A DNA stretch of 64,000 bases, taken from assembly GCA_900708905.1 (NCBI GenBank), contig CAADRB010000005.1, positions 282,988-346,987 on the forward strand, in the 5' to 3' direction. This DNA comes from Hymenolepis diminuta (taxonomy: Eukaryota; Platyhelminthes; Cestoda; Cyclophyllidea; Hymenolepididae). The position numbers were made by a program, and so were the translations under genes. Below, one piece after another: positions 1 to 13,374 of this stretch. Within the stretch, counting starts at the first letter, position 1; each line of letters begins with the position of its first letter. The notes under the pieces are model-generated. The model ran no database searches and was not told the DNA's origin. It was given only the letters and a program-made list of their open reading frames with translations.

Positions 1-180
1 CATGCTCACAAGCATGAATGATCCCCAATAAATGTCCCTCGAAGTTCGTTTTTGAGTAACATAATAATTAAGGTTGTTTTATTATGTAATTTTTTAGCTT
101 TTACGCTTGTTTAAACGGAGTACGTTCGCGGCATTTTACCATCCAAATGGCGAACTAGTAATTGCAGGATGTTGATTATC
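1..180 (+). repeat. Old dispersed repeat, copy 1 (second copy near 54.73 kb)
   Basis: This stretch shares collinear blocks with 54729-54870. There is an exact 14-mer (21-34 and 54729-54742), a GTTTAAAC-x-GAGT block (109-121 and 54792-54804) and the 10-mer AATTGCAGGA (160-169 and 54839-54848). Spacing between the second and third blocks is similar (51 versus 47 bases). The block around GTTTAAAC aligns over about 30 bases at roughly three quarters identity by eye. No open frame spans it. It may continue beyond the window edge. The very start (1-16) is a small inverted repeat, CATGCT/AGCATG. Element type is not recognised. Confidence 0.45.
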
Positions 181-2279
181 GATTTTTCTTGGTTCTCTTG
201 CAACGAATCAGCTTTTCACTCTTGCAATTCGACGATTTACGTATGGACGTATTTTTATAATCTACCAATTCATAATACTAGGACAACTGATTTCCAATCT
301 TTAATAACTTCCCAGGTTCTGCAGGATTTTTCTTTTTAGATACCTTCACACTTTTTGCGGTCTTCACACTTCCCATGACAAACACTTTCCCACCTCCTTC
401 AATTCATCTGATTAGATAGCCTAATTAGATAATCAGCCAACTTCGAGTCTGTTTTACAAACCACTTAATATAAAGTTAAATGGAACTCGTATTATTTTCA
501 AGTATCATTAGATCAATTAACTTACATGCTTAAATGAGTACAGAAAGAGAGAAGTTGGTTTTTTTGAAAAAGCATTGGACTCTTTTACAACATTATTGCG
601 GATGGGGTGTTAGAGCAAGAAATTAATTGACGGCTATCATGAATTACCACATTTGGGTGTCGAGAATTTCGATGATTCGGTAATAGTAACACAGAAAAAG
701 TAAATTGTTTACTTAAATAGTTGATTTTAAAATAAAAACCTTGCATTTTATTAAAAAAATGCTTTTCATAATCGTAAAAACATGGCAATGTTAAAATTGA
801 AAAGTTAGATGTCAATTTGTTTAGGGAGTATGATGAGACCCATAAAAATTATTAATGTTCTCGGGCTAAACGAGCACATCTGATCGAGCTTGGAAATTGT
901 TCCCCAAAATTTAGGCTGTCTGATTAGCAATAATATTTTATTTTTAATTTCAACCTTCTGCTTCCAACTAAAAGTGATGCACTAAATAAAGTGGAAGTGA
1001 AATTATTTGCGCAATTTGTGAATAGGTTCAAGAGTGAATGAAAGATACCAAATGCATAACTATTTAGCAAAATTGCTCTGCAGAAGCAAAAGATTATTCT
1101 TAAGCATAGAAGCTCAGTTTCCTAAAATCATTGGTTCTTATAATTGCTTTGATTAAAAGAGATTAAAAAAGGCACAGAGGTCATCAAGATAATTATTAAT
1201 TAAAAAATATTTTATTTTTCATCTGTGTGATCATCCAGGAAGCCATTAAAAATAGGCAAAATGAAATTTTTATTTCATACTCGAAACATTAAATTGCGAC
1301 CCTAGGGGGACAACTCTTATTTTCCCACCTCAATTTCCCTATACCTCGCAACCTGGATTACTTTTCTTCAGTACAGGCCCCTTAGTCTATCCTCATAACT
1401 TCACACACTACTTGCTGCCACCCTTTTTCCTTTGTAAATATCCAATATAAGCGTTGTCTCACCGAATTCTCATCCTTGAAAGACATTTACATCTGGTGAG
1501 TCTATGAAGAAAATCAGTTCTGAGGGAGAACCTCTTTGAGTAATTTGGTCTGGCACCAGAAGCTGCTCTAGATGCAATTCCAACTTTTAATATTGCACCT
1601 ATGAAAATATTCTCTAACATTAACACATCTTATTTTTGTTTTAATAAAACACCTTTGAGTTTTAGTGATGAAACCCATCTATTATTATTTTCATTTACAC
1701 AAAGTGGCATTATTTTAGAATTATTTTAAGAGAAAATAATTTTTCTGTAAGTGTCTGTCTTACGATCTGAATATTTACTTTTGTATTTAATTAAAAAATT
1801 CTTTTTCAAAATATATAACTAGTGAAATTGTTTTTTTACTGAGCTCCCACTGTAAAATTTTATTCATAGTTGAGCAGTTTTCTTAAAGTCTTTATTTCAG
1901 CAATTACAAAATTATAAAATTGTTGCGGGTCATAATCTAAGAAATTGCGTTAGCTTCCGGCCATATTCAAAGAATTACCGCTTTTAGCGAATAGTGGTTC
2001 TAACACACGACTTCATCCCTCTTGAAATGGTTCGAGGAAGCGCCAATTTTATTAATATAGTCAAAATTATTTTGGAATTCCCATTAATAATTTATATCCA
2101 TTTTTGGTTATAAAATTTTTATTTAACTGGCAAATTAAAAAGTGGAAGAAAGTAAGAATTATTGTCAAAAACTATCACTTCTACCTCAGGATATTGCTTT
2201 ACGCTGATTGCTTAAGGTTACCAGATGCACAAACTCTAATTATGTAAAGAAAGAAAAATTAATTTGTGGTGGTTCTTTA

Positions 2280-2620
2280 ATAATTGATAGTAGAGGAGGG
2301 GAGAAAGGTGAGAAAGTTATATAGACCGTAAGGAGGAGGTTGCCGAAGACAGCTGGCGGCTGTAGGTGGATCAGAATGGGAAAGGCGGTTGCTAATCTAA
2401 CTTAGGAATTGGCCGGTAGAAATAGGGAGTAAGACAAGGTTTAACTGAAATATTGGTTAGACCGGCAAGGACAGGTAAAAGTCGGCAAAATATTCCGTTG
2501 GGTGAATAGAAGCAAGAATATGTAAAATGAGAAGAGAGAGAGAAAATATCTGTGGGCAAAAAAGCATGCCAATTAAATATATGAGTTAGAGAGACGTAAC
2601 AATATAACCTCGGCGGTAAT
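2280..2620. other. Purine-rich, less AT-rich block
   Basis: The plus strand is strongly purine-biased and GC-richer than its surroundings, with repeated AGG, GGAG and GAGA words, ending in a GAGAGAGAG run near 2535. Every frame is broken by stops within a short distance and no protein motif is visible. It could be a regulatory element, a non-coding exon or a decayed repeat; nothing in the sequence decides between these. Confidence 0.3.
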
Positions 2621-3197
2621 GGTTAATCCATGAATATGATGCAATCTGTTCTTCCTTAAGTAATTGCACAACCGAGCCTACAATTTCGAGGCAAAAAACA
2701 CGATTCAAAAATTTTTCCTTTATTCCACTGGAGTTAATCAAACCATTTAATCAAAGTCGTACGAATAAAAGCGAGGTAAAAGAGGTGTGATTTAAATGGC
2801 AGAAAATAAATAATTGTGAAAATAAGAAATCGTTCGGAGAAATATAACTTTCTTACACATTGCAAAATAGAAACTCCAGTTACTAATTAGATGGTTAAGA
2901 AGAAATTCAGGCATATCTCGTGTTAATTAAAACAAGTAGTCAACTCAAATGTAAACTTGTGTAAATTTGATTAGCAAAGAAATTTCGATTAATGTGCAAC
3001 TTTTGTTAATAAATTACGGTGGGGTTAGTGAATCTCAAATATTTCTTCTTTAAAACCACAAATTTAAGTATAACAATGGTAGTAATTAGTTATGATTTTA
3101 AAAATATCATTCAGTATATGCATTCATTATAACGAATTCGATATTTGTGATCGTTTAGTCCAATAGAAGTAAGCGCAACATCGATGTCGCGTAAACT

Positions 3198-3256
3198 TCA
3201 TGTCAGGTCACGACATGAGAAAATCATTCATCGATTGGTCTATCGTTCGACCAATC
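3198..3256. repeat. Two adjacent short inverted repeats with CCAAT-type motif
   Basis: TCATGTC (3198-3204) pairs perfectly with GACATGA (3212-3218) across a 7-base loop. GATTGGTC (3233-3240) pairs with GACCAATC (3249-3256) across an 8-base loop. The second repeat contains CCAAT on both strands, another CCAAT lies just upstream near 3160, and AGGTCA (3205-3210) resembles a nuclear-receptor half site. Single stems of this length are common by chance; the clustering is what makes this a candidate control region. There is no adjacent gene. Confidence 0.25.
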
Positions 3257-6200
3257 ATATTTCGTCATATCGGACATAGAAGTTCAACGCTTGGTTAAAT
3301 CTTTTCTGACCAGTGACAAATTGATATAATCTAATTCTTACATAATAATTGTTCTCTATATTACCACAATGTATCCGATCTTGTCCGGAAGTGATTAATG
3401 CTGTGCTGTTTAGTCTGTCATTACCTCTCTGCGGTCTTCGAAGTTTTAGCATACTTAATAACAGTTGGCTGACCACACATTACAGCAGTTATGATTGAGG
3501 AAATGTGGATTACAATAACACTAGAAATTGGTATTCAAAATCGACTATTTAATTTGATTTATTTTACTTCCATTTTCATGCTTATCGAAGAAAATAAAGG
3601 TTGCCTATTAGGTAACAAAAGTTTCAGAAATAAAATTTTCCATCACCATCTTAGCACTTAACCAGCCGTAATTTTATATCGAATAAAATTTGCAAAAAAA
3701 AATCTATTTGGTTTTTATTCTTTTAGCACCATCCTTTTATTGTAATCATTTATATTTGTGTGTTTACGATTTTTACCAACACTTTTATTATTTTTTATTC
3801 AGTATATTTTATTTCATTTGATTGAGGTATAAGTCCAACCAGTAATTATAATTTAACCTTGGGTTCATTCATGAATTAGCTATGATAAAAGAAGTTACAA
3901 TATTGCGGTTAATAAAATATTTACTCTGAATTCAATTGCATTTTTTACTATTCATTGAAAAAGTTAATTTCTCACTGGCAATAAAGTATCCAATAAAATT
4001 TTACTTAAGTGACAAGAATAGTTTTCAAATTCTAGTTCAGTGAAGTGAGAGAGACAAAGCTCTGCAAGGCTTTACGATTATTTTGTTTTGTTCTGAAGGT
4101 TATTTTCATGGAAAAAAGTGCTTCTTTATTTGGTCGAACAGCCTTACTGTTAGAAGTGTTAAATGAAAGCAAACATTCACCGACTTAAAATAATTAAAAT
4201 TCGGTTGCACAATCAATTTCCTTTAAAACGCTCGCTATATTCTTCATGAAAATTTTGAAGGTGTTCAGTCTCGGCAGCGTTCGGGCAGTAGTCTGGAACT
4301 ATATGTAAACATTTTATCTCAGAAAGTGTGTCACATTCCTCTAAGGACTAAAGTACCTAATTCCCAACACTTTAATTTGAAGTGTCCATTTAAAATTATT
4401 GATTAAAGATCTTCTTGTTTGGATTATTAAGAGGAATAGGAATGATTAATTTCTACTCCATTTGTTTAATTGATTCTGCCTCAAATGTTGTCATGTTTAA
4501 ACACCCTTTACGTTTTAAAAATCTAAAACGTATAAAGCGGTATATAAATCCGCAAAAATTCCCTTTTCTCCTTCGGTCATAATTGAATCACAATTAATGG
4601 CAATTTCAACTACAACAATGCTTTATATTTCTATTGGATCTAGGTCCCCATTATCTGGTCACAGAGACTTGAAAATCATTGACTTTATCTTTTGCATATC
4701 TTTTTTGTCAAACAAACCAATTGTAATTCAAACAACGCCTTAAATAAGACCTGGAAAAGTCGCGTTTTAATTGAGAATTTAAGGGCGCTTTCCTCAAAAT
4801 CTTTAAGTATATCAAAACACACTGAGCAAAGGAAAAGTAAAAGGAGTAAATTTGATTTACTTAATTTTGACTGCATTTTAGAATAAATTAATGAATATCT
4901 GTAAAAATTATTGACTTACATTCACATATTTCGTGGCATTTTAGTGCGCAAAGGTTGTTTTATTTGAAAATTGAGGTTGAATAATGCTAATGGCAATTAT
5001 TTTTTGAACTATGCCATTAATAGTGAATTAATTTTATGAACCCTTTTTAATGATTTTCCAGAACTTATTATTAATGATAGTGTCTGTCCCTACACTAAAT
5101 CCGATTGCACTCTCAGACGAATAAAATTTGTTTTAATTTGTTTATTAAAAACTGAACTGTTGGTTTTACGAATAATAGATGGTCAAAAATATGCTACTCT
5201 TCTCCTTCTACGAAAATATCAATTACAATTAATACACAAATTAAATATTTAAAATAAAAAAGTACAATTTGTTACCACGACTACTTCTTTTTTCACTCAC
5301 CGTTGTTTATTCATTCAATCGTTTTTAAGTTACACAGTAGATTTAAGTAGGTTCAACTGCGCTACAAAGTTATTGATATTCATACGAGATTTTCTCTCAG
5401 GCATTCTCTTTTGACATTAATAATGTAGCAACTGTCAACAAAACCGACAAGTAGATCCTGCCACTTCTACGTTAAAAGCATTTTTATGATCTGTGCAATA
5501 TTTTTGCGTTTATTCAAGTACATTTTTTGTACTGAATTTATAACATCTTATTATATTTTTTTGTGTAAATTTTATTCAAATAGGCTAAACAGCTATGCCC
5601 TGTCTCAACTCTAGTTAAATATCTCAAAATGTGTGGCATTTCAGACCACAATTTAACGCATTTCATCAGAAGGTTTTCTGCTACCTATCCTTTAAAATAA
5701 CTTCAAAAAACATACCAATTCAAATGCCCAATTTGTGCAATCATTCGTACGTTCAGGAATGTGCGCCAACTATCTGCCATCAGTGCATTATACCTTTCCG
5801 CGCAAAAAACGCTCATGTATCTTTTACTAATTTTATCTCGAACACGTCTGGTGACAATTTGGCCACTTTGTGTGTACTATTCAAACTCCGGTTTTTATGC
5901 GTTCTTCACGAACGTTTAGTTCTCTCTGTGTTTCAATCTCCGTTCTTTTAATCGTTCGTATTTTTATACTTTTTATTTGATGTACGCAGTATTTTCTTAA
6001 ACTTGGGTATTATGATTTATAAATCGCAGTTATTTAGTGTTAACTTCCATCTGCATATCATCCCAACGGAGTTAAACCCCTCTAATCTGACGGCTCTTGC
6101 TATTACAGTTGATTTATTATGAGATACGGAAACATTTATCGAGTTTATCTATCCCCTAAATATTTAATTGGCAGAAAATTATTAAGACCTGTTCTATCTA

Positions 6201-6376
6201 GGTCTTATAGGCGTAGTTCCTAGTACTCTGCAAAATGTCACTTCAAATCTCGCCCTATGATTTAAATCACTAGTTATTAATATCAACGCAAGCCAATATA
6301 GGCATTAACTTTACCCCTATCATAAAAATACATACAGAAATAAATAACAGGAATTGAAAGGCATTTTTAGGAAATG

Positions 6377-6382
6377 TTTATT
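6377..6382 (-). terminator. Polyadenylation signal of the GPCR gene
   Basis: On the minus strand AATAAA reads at 6382-6377, about 100 bases downstream of the receptor stop codon (6486-6484). That is a normal distance for a short 3' UTR. The UTR between them carries a long C/T tract. The position fits the gene, although AATAAA is common in AT-rich DNA. Confidence 0.55.
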
Positions 6383-6425
6383 TTGTTTCTACAAAATATG
6401 TCCAGAATTGATTGGCATCTAATAA

Positions 6426-6470
6426 AGGAAAGCAAGGGAGGAAGAGGGGAGGAGGGGAGGAAAGGTAGGA
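6426..6470 (-). repeat. Polypyrimidine (CT-rich) tract in the GPCR 3' UTR
   Basis: On the plus strand this is an almost pure A/G run with several GGAGG and GGGGAGG words. In the transcript it reads as a C/T-rich tract between the stop codon and the AATAAA signal. It may be a simple low-complexity repeat, or a binding site for pyrimidine-tract RNA-binding proteins; the sequence does not distinguish these. Confidence 0.5.
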
Positions 6471-6483
6471 ATTAGTGAGCCAT

Positions 6484-7423
6484 CTAATAAACACGAGATT
6501 CAAATAATGTCGCTCGTGAATATCTTGAAGCACATTGTTCCACTGATTTTGATTTACAACAGGTAAGCAGGATCTTGCGAAAGTGTCTATTAAGACCAAA
6601 ATAAATGAAAAAGGGTAAGGAGAAGCCAATCTGACTAAGTAGTATGCTTATAACTTGATAATAAATCCGAAGTTTGCAACACTTGCCACACCACTCGGGC
6701 ATTATCACATTTGCAATCTTCTCGAATGAGAAAGCTTGAGGAATCTGACCGATAAGGAAAAGAAATATTACACATATTTGCATAAGAGTTAGTTTAGTTT
6801 GTGCCCTTTGCCGACGTTCAATTTGCAACTGTTTAGCAGTCCGCTGAGGCTTGTTACAATTAGGAATATCCCTAGCTCCATCGTGGGATATCTCCTTTAA
6901 TTCCTGTTGCATGGAGGACGCGGTTTTAATAGCTTCATTTCTGCGTAATTTGCGATAACTTTCACTCACAACAGTAAGTAGAAGACTATTGAAAATGCAC
7001 AGAGCTATTAAGGGGATAATTTGAACCAAAACAAACCGAAACCATGTAAAGATATCATAGTCGGTAGATTTTCCAAAGGCAGTGTAAAAGGTGACAAGGA
7101 TTTCTTTTTCCTCTCCAGTTTCCGTAGTGACATTTTTACGCGAACATCGGGTAGTGAAAAATAGGGGGGCATTAAAAGCCACAGAAAGAAGAATAATAAT
7201 GATTACGTGCATTCTGCCTGAGCTATGTCGGCAGTAGGTAAGGGCTTGGATTGGAAATTTCATTGCCATATAGCGCTCTATTGAAACCAATACTGTTAGC
7301 CATGCTGACGCTGTTTCCGCTGAATTAGCCATGCCGTGACCGAAATAATTGTTAAAGTAGTAGGCATAAAATCGAAATTGTCTGAATTTGGGATCATTGC
7401 AATTCTCCAAGTGACCCGCGCAT
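6484..7423 (-). CDS. Class A GPCR, coding exon 2 (TM3 to C-terminus)
   Basis: This exon encodes residues 88 (third base of the codon) to 400 and ends in TAG at 6486-6484. The acceptor is ATTTTAG|A after a T-rich tract, so the exon begins with one base that completes the Arg codon begun in exon 1. A start at the TTG at 7410 would be false, because the frame simply continues in from the splice site. Numbering in the joined protein: TM3 about 111-139 ends in ERY (137-139), the D/ERY G-protein coupling motif. TM4 is about 160-177, with Cys181 in the second extracellular loop. TM5 is about 216-240 with the conserved Pro225. A long basic third loop follows, then TM6 about 299-321 with Pro316 and TM7 about 341-364. 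The tail has Cys-Cys near 370, a possible palmitoylation site. Oddities: no Cys at the usual TM3 start (residue 113 is Asn; Cys96 is the nearest upstream), TM6 has IGQIP instead of CWxP, and NPxxY is PFFIY (358-362). The closest look is the FMRFamide-receptor/GPR139-like group of peptide receptors. The ligand is unknown. Confidence 0.88.
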
Positions 7424-10400
7424 CTAAAATTATAAAAGAGAATCGTTCATGGCAAATATTCAGGGTCAAAACAGACTCTTAAAATAGTGCTGGAAGGGGA
7501 ATAATGCTGCATCAATTGAGAAAAATAATTTTGCGTTTAAAATTGCATTATTAAATTGCAGATTTAAAATGAAACATGAATAAATACCTTATTATGAAAT
7601 TTAGTTTTCCCTACTCAACAAGAAGTCGAAAATAACCAATTCGAAATAAATTTGAGCACTACGTATAACCATACTTTAGGTCAATAATTTGAGTAATTGA
7701 TAATAAAAGGCAAATATTTCTGCAAACTTTCATCTTGAAGAGGTATTAGAGCAGAAAACTGCAACAAAGCAGTCAAAACAGGATTAATGAAAGAGGATCA
7801 AATGGAAATAGAGATCAAAATAATTGATTTTATGATTTAGAATTAACATGACTAGTTACTCATACATAGTTAACTGCTGAATATCATGTTGTTCGGATTT
7901 CAATATTTGTCTAGTGTCTAGGAACTTGGCATGAATTTCTTTGTTTGGTACTCCAAATACAATAGATTTCAGGATGTCCTTTTCAAAAACAAGGTTCCTT
8001 TAATTTTATTCCAACACTTCGCAAGCAAGAGAGCACATGCTCATACCTGGCTAAGCCCTTTTTTGTCGACGTTCTGCAAGGTGCCAAATATCAGATAATC
8101 TTTTTCTGCTTTCACAACCTTTGAGAAGGGCATGAATTGATGAGGCAAAACTAAACACCAAATTAAAGAACCAGTCAGTTGGCAGTGAATATATCAGATA
8201 AGAGCTTGTTTGATAATCCTATTGAAGTGTCATTCAATTGACAAAATGTGAATTATCTAGCAGATAAATATTATAATAACACGATTCAAAAATCAATCAG
8301 AACAAGACTCTTCGATATGCTCAATTTACACTAAAATCTTCCATTTATTTGTTCTCACATAACATAATAATACAACTTTTACCTAGACATAGGTTAGTTT
8401 ATAATGTCATAGATTGTATAGGAGGTGCAAAGTCAGTCCTATTGACTCATTTACGTCTATTTTGATATCACTTATCCATGAAATAAAAACAAACATTTTT
8501 TAAAGAAACCGTTAAAATTTCCTCCGTGGGAAGTTATTCACAAAGCAAATGGAATGGAAACTATTCTTTGTATGTTCAGGATGAAATAAACAAAGCCGAC
8601 GCTTCAAATTCGAAAATGACCCAATTGGCTAATTTAACTCTCGAAAATGCTTCAAAGGATAAGTGAGTATTTCGAAGGTAGTAACAAACGGGAAATTTTC
8701 ATCTTAGATTTGCTAATGATAATTATTCATATTGTGCTTTTTCAAAATAAAATAAAATTATTTACTAGTTGTACTCATTAAGGTTTTTAACATATATTTA
8801 ACTTCAATCACATCCCTCCACGAAATTTTTCCAAGATTTATTTTAGGGTAATAAACTCTTAATGTAAATTAATATTAAATCAAAATATTTATGTATTCGA
8901 TGAATTAAATAGAAAAGTGACGCATAAAAACAGTGTCAAGAAATATTCAAAATTATTATTATATAAACTCCAGGACAAAGAAAGTGAATTAAATGAAAAT
9001 TGTTTTTCACATGTGTATTTGACATGCGGTGGGAGATTTTATTTGATCAGATATGTCTTATGCCGAGAAAACTCAAGTGAGCAATTGAGGGGGCTTTCTA
9101 CTAACACCGTATCAATAATAAGTAATTCATTGAAATTTCTTCGTGATCCTGTTTTCCTTTCTCTTTCTAAATAAAATTCTTTTAATGAGGAATTTACTTT
9201 CTCTTTTGAATAGAATAATACATGAATGGTGAAATTAAATTAAATTGAATGTGAATATTTTAATCAAGAGGAAAAAATAATACACGACACGTTAGCACAT
9301 ATGAGAGAAGTTGATGGTGAAAGAACAATGACATGTGTACAAGTCGAGCACAATGCAGCACAGTCAGTAATAAAAATTGTTGGTACAAAGTTTTCTTTAA
9401 AATGAAGATTCAACTTCAAGAAACTATGACGTACGAAGGGCTTTAGAGAAATCAGGTTCTTTCTGTGCCTTTGTAATTCCGAGAATGTGTAGTAGCATAT
9501 TTATGTAATTAAAGCGCATTCAATTGATGAAAAACAACTGTTTTCTAATTACTGCTCGTATTTCATTTATATTGTGTGCTAGATGATTTTAATAATACAA
9601 TTATTAGTACAAAATTATTGGAAATTTAATTTTGGATGAAAATATGAACCCCATTCCCAATTCTGAACACTGTCTCCTAGACTACCGAACTATTATTTAT
9701 TACATATCAAAATCATTTCATTATATAAATGTAAGCGATTCGGACAAGATGCTTCATTTATTTGGATTCCTTTACAACAAGCATTAGCGACACCAATTAA
9801 AAGGTGAAGGGTTAAAAATCGTTATATTTTATTACAAAACGTGACAAAACACCAGTTAATGAAAATACAGGTTGAAGTAAGCAATAGTAGAATGATGTTC
9901 ATACTATCAGCATCCTTTTAAAATGCTCAAATACACATTCAAATGAACTGTTTTGGGGTTATGGTGGTTTTACCTTTTAGAAATTTTAACAAATATGCAA
10001 AATTCCATTACTGCTAAGGTAAGATTTTATCACCTTGTCGATATTTGGCAGCCAAACACCACATAAAATATTATTGTACGTAGAATGGTGTAACTGAACA
10101 TGGCCATTATTTATTAAAATGTGCACTTTTCAATCAGTATTGATGGGAGAAAATATGAAAATGCCTCCTGAATTTTACGGGAAACAAACGTTTAGAACAC
10201 AGGTACTGCTTCATAACTAAATGTGATCAATGTAATGTTGAAAAAATTTAACACATTTATTTCTATTTTATAATAAATTTTAAAGTATTGGGAGCAAATA
10301 TTTATGGAAACTTGCGGTCAATGATTTGAAAGGATTTGGTGAAAGGCATATGAAACTTAGTGACTGACCTAGAACAAAACTCCAGGTAATAATAACGTAC

Positions 10401-13374
10401 CACTGAGGAATCTTTAAGGTCACTACCACAAAATCTCTCAAAATTTATTCTTTCGTAGATGCTCTTCTACTGCCTATCAGATAGACTGTGAAGTCGGTTG
10501 ATTAAAAATTGCATATGCTGGGGGACACTTGGTTTTTTACTCAAACTTTCCTGAAAATTCACCCAATGGTATTGAAGTCTAAATTCCACCTGAAAGCCCT
10601 AAAGATGTTCATGGGCTAAGATCTCCTAGTCACAATCTAGTGCCCGGAATCACAATTTTAATTTCCTCACACTTCAATAATTGTTTAGAAATGAAGACCA
10701 TGTCGAAACAAAAACCTGATAAACAGCATAAAATTTACTTCTTTTAAAAACAATATACGCCATAATAATTACTGCAAAGGGTCATATGTATTTGGTAATT
10801 ACTGAATTGAACCATTTGGCCATTGAGCAGTGCATATTTTGAATATTAGTGCCTCCAAAATATCTCCAGTCGATCAATTAATTTTACCATTAGAACACTA
10901 GGAGACGAACTACTGTCCAATCAGAAATATAGAAAAACATCGCTCTCAGAATCCAAATAAATTAAGCACATAAGTCAGCACAAATTGCTCTTGATAACCC
11001 TTCCGTTTAATATTTAAATGCTCTTGACAGTTGTCTGGTGTATTTGGTTGATCTAACTTGTTTTTATACTAAATTCATTTGATAACTTAATACTCGTATT
11101 GCAAATGCAAACTGGAGATAAGAATTGAGAAAAAGGTAAAATATAAAGATTTTTATCTTGAAAATGATGTTATCTCAGGAACTCAGGTTAAAATCTGACT
11201 CATTTTGACCTCAATATCTGCAGGACTATTGAAGTGCTCCTTTCTGTTAAAAATTAGTTCTTAGAACAATCGGGAAACAATTGCACCAGTTTTTATGAAA
11301 TATTATTTTGATGGCGTGGCATTTTCACAGGTTCAGTTCAAAATAAAACTGCAGTTTGAATGATTTTAAGGGAAACTGATATTTAAAGTTGCAAAAATAA
11401 ATAACAGTTAATTGAAATACCCGGATCTTCATTTTTCATAGCCTTGGCTTCTACAAGGTAGGATTTACAGCATTAATCCAATTGAAATGATTTAACTTAA
11501 TAGAGGTCACCCAGAGCCTATTTACATATGGTCATTAACTCTGAGAATAAAGACAATTGCTTCAGTATTCGTTAGGCAAAACCCAATGCTATGGAAATTC
11601 CTTTTTATAAATACATATTTCGTCCATTTCGGATTATTTTGTTGTATTTTATTGATCCTTAGAGATTATTTGATGAAAAATATCCGTTTTGGGTTAAAAT
11701 AAGCTGGGAAAACAATCCAAGCAAACTTGTTCTTGGGCTCTATGCTGTCTAGCCACATTACCAGAACGCACGCACAGGTAATTACACTCTGCTCTCAACC
11801 TCACAAATTTAAGACTGTCTGGCCGATGCCTTCATATACTACCAGAAAATTTCCAAAATAGAACCGAGTGTTAATTACGGTGCCTAGACACACTTCCCAG
11901 ATAACACTTAACAGTTAATTGGCCTACGCTATCGGTGTGTTTTAACAAGTTATTTTCCATTAATAAAAATATTCACAATGGTAAATGTCAGAAAGCACAT
12001 GTTTTAAAAAGCAAAAAGGAATTTTTAAAAAAATTCTTGCGATTAGGGGAACACTGGTATTGTTTAATTTATTTTGATGCAAATTGGATTGTNNNNNNNN
12101 NNNNNNNNNNNNNNNNNNNNNNNNNNNNNNNNNNNNNNNNNNNNNNNNNNNNNNNNNNNNNNNNNNNNGGGATAATATGATTTCTACATATTTCATGTAA
12201 AATCAAATCCAAAACCATAAAGGTGTATTTTAAATTTTATAAGTAAAAACAACCAAATCGAGGATACAAACTTAACAATTAGAAATATGAATTTTGCTTT
12301 CTATCTGATTTCATCACTCAACTCATAAGACACTTTCTTTTGAAGTACAGGCACTTTTCTACGAAGAAAACGGTGAGATAATCTCTTGTGTCATAAGTGA
12401 CGAGTGAAAAATACAAAAATAGTGTATTTTGAGGCACATGATATTATTTAAGGTTGATTTAAAACCTTTTTCATAATAAAAACAAATTAGTCAAAGCAAA
12501 ATTTTGATGTATTTTTCAATTTGCTTTCACTTATTGAGATATATTCCATAGCTCTGGATTTTAATTTAATTTTTGATGCTATTTATCTAAAATATAAGTA
12601 CAAATAATTAAAAATTATTTGCAACAGAGTCGTAAATATTATTCACAAAAAGAAATAAATAAATAATGTTGGTGTCATAGTAGAGACATTTATACTAATT
12701 GAGCACAATTCAAAAGCTAAAATAAAAAAATGCAAAATTATATAAATTTACGAATTTAAAAACTATTACATTTCATCATAATTTCCGAATTAATTAATAA
12801 ATGTGTAAAAAATTACTTTTAAATATACTTCATTACTATAATCAGTATTTACTGAGGATATTTCTTGATAAAGTTCATGAAATTGTCGAATACCTGAAGT
12901 TAGGTGCAAAACGCCGAGTTTGTTTAAAGATTCTTAAAAGGGTGAAATTTCTATGGTTTCTTTGGTCATATTCCAAGTTTATCGTTTGATCTGTGACGCA
13001 AAATCTGTTAAAAACTTTACCCTATTAATTGATTTAATATTAATTATATAGAATCTAATTTCAATTAATGTATACAGAAACACTGAAAACATATTGTTCG
13101 TCAAATATCGAGAATGTACCACCAACGCTGTATATTAAATTTTAAACAGAATAATTTGAGAGGACTTTTAAAAATGTAACATTAACTTGTGGAATACTAA
13201 TAATATACGAGTAACCCTCATGTATTTATACCAAAATTGTCAGACTAAAAGTGATCACCTTGACGACAGTCATATCAAACCAAATGTCAAAATGTATAAA
13301 GATGTGGCAAGATGCATCACAAAATGCACAAGATTAAGAAACAGTATCATTTTCATTCCGTATTAACAACATAC
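7424..13374 (-). other. Intron of the GPCR gene
   Basis: The 5951-base intron has a strong donor, GAG|GTATGT at 13375/13374, and an acceptor ATTTTAG at 7424. Two plus one bases of codon meet at the junction, so the phase is right. The intron separates TM2 from TM3. Inside it I see no other exon, no recognisable transposon and a 76-base run of N. Open frames within it (for example 8917-9174 plus) show no protein motif. An extra small exon cannot be excluded, but the joined protein lacks nothing between TM2 and TM3. Confidence 0.8.
12093..12168. other. Assembly gap (76 N)
   Basis: This is a run of 76 N within the receptor intron. The two open frames spanning it are artefacts of translating N. 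The flanks are ordinary AT-rich sequence, so the gap does not interrupt any feature I can recognise. Confidence 0.99.

Larger units (their letters stand above)
181..6376. other. Gene-free stretch, left side
   Basis: I see no supportable gene here. Open frames on both strands are at most about 106 codons, lack recognisable motifs and have the Phe/Leu/Ile/Lys/Asn-rich composition expected of translated AT-rich DNA. The only departures from background are a purine-rich block at about 2280-2620, inverted repeats at 3198-3256 and a somewhat less AT-rich, pyrimidine-rich patch at about 5600-5960. No tRNA-like cloverleaf or retroelement motif was found by reading. Confidence 0.5.

Noticed and set aside
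11935..12196. Open frames spanning the N gap on both strands
   Set aside because: They exist only because N codons were translated as X; no real evidence.
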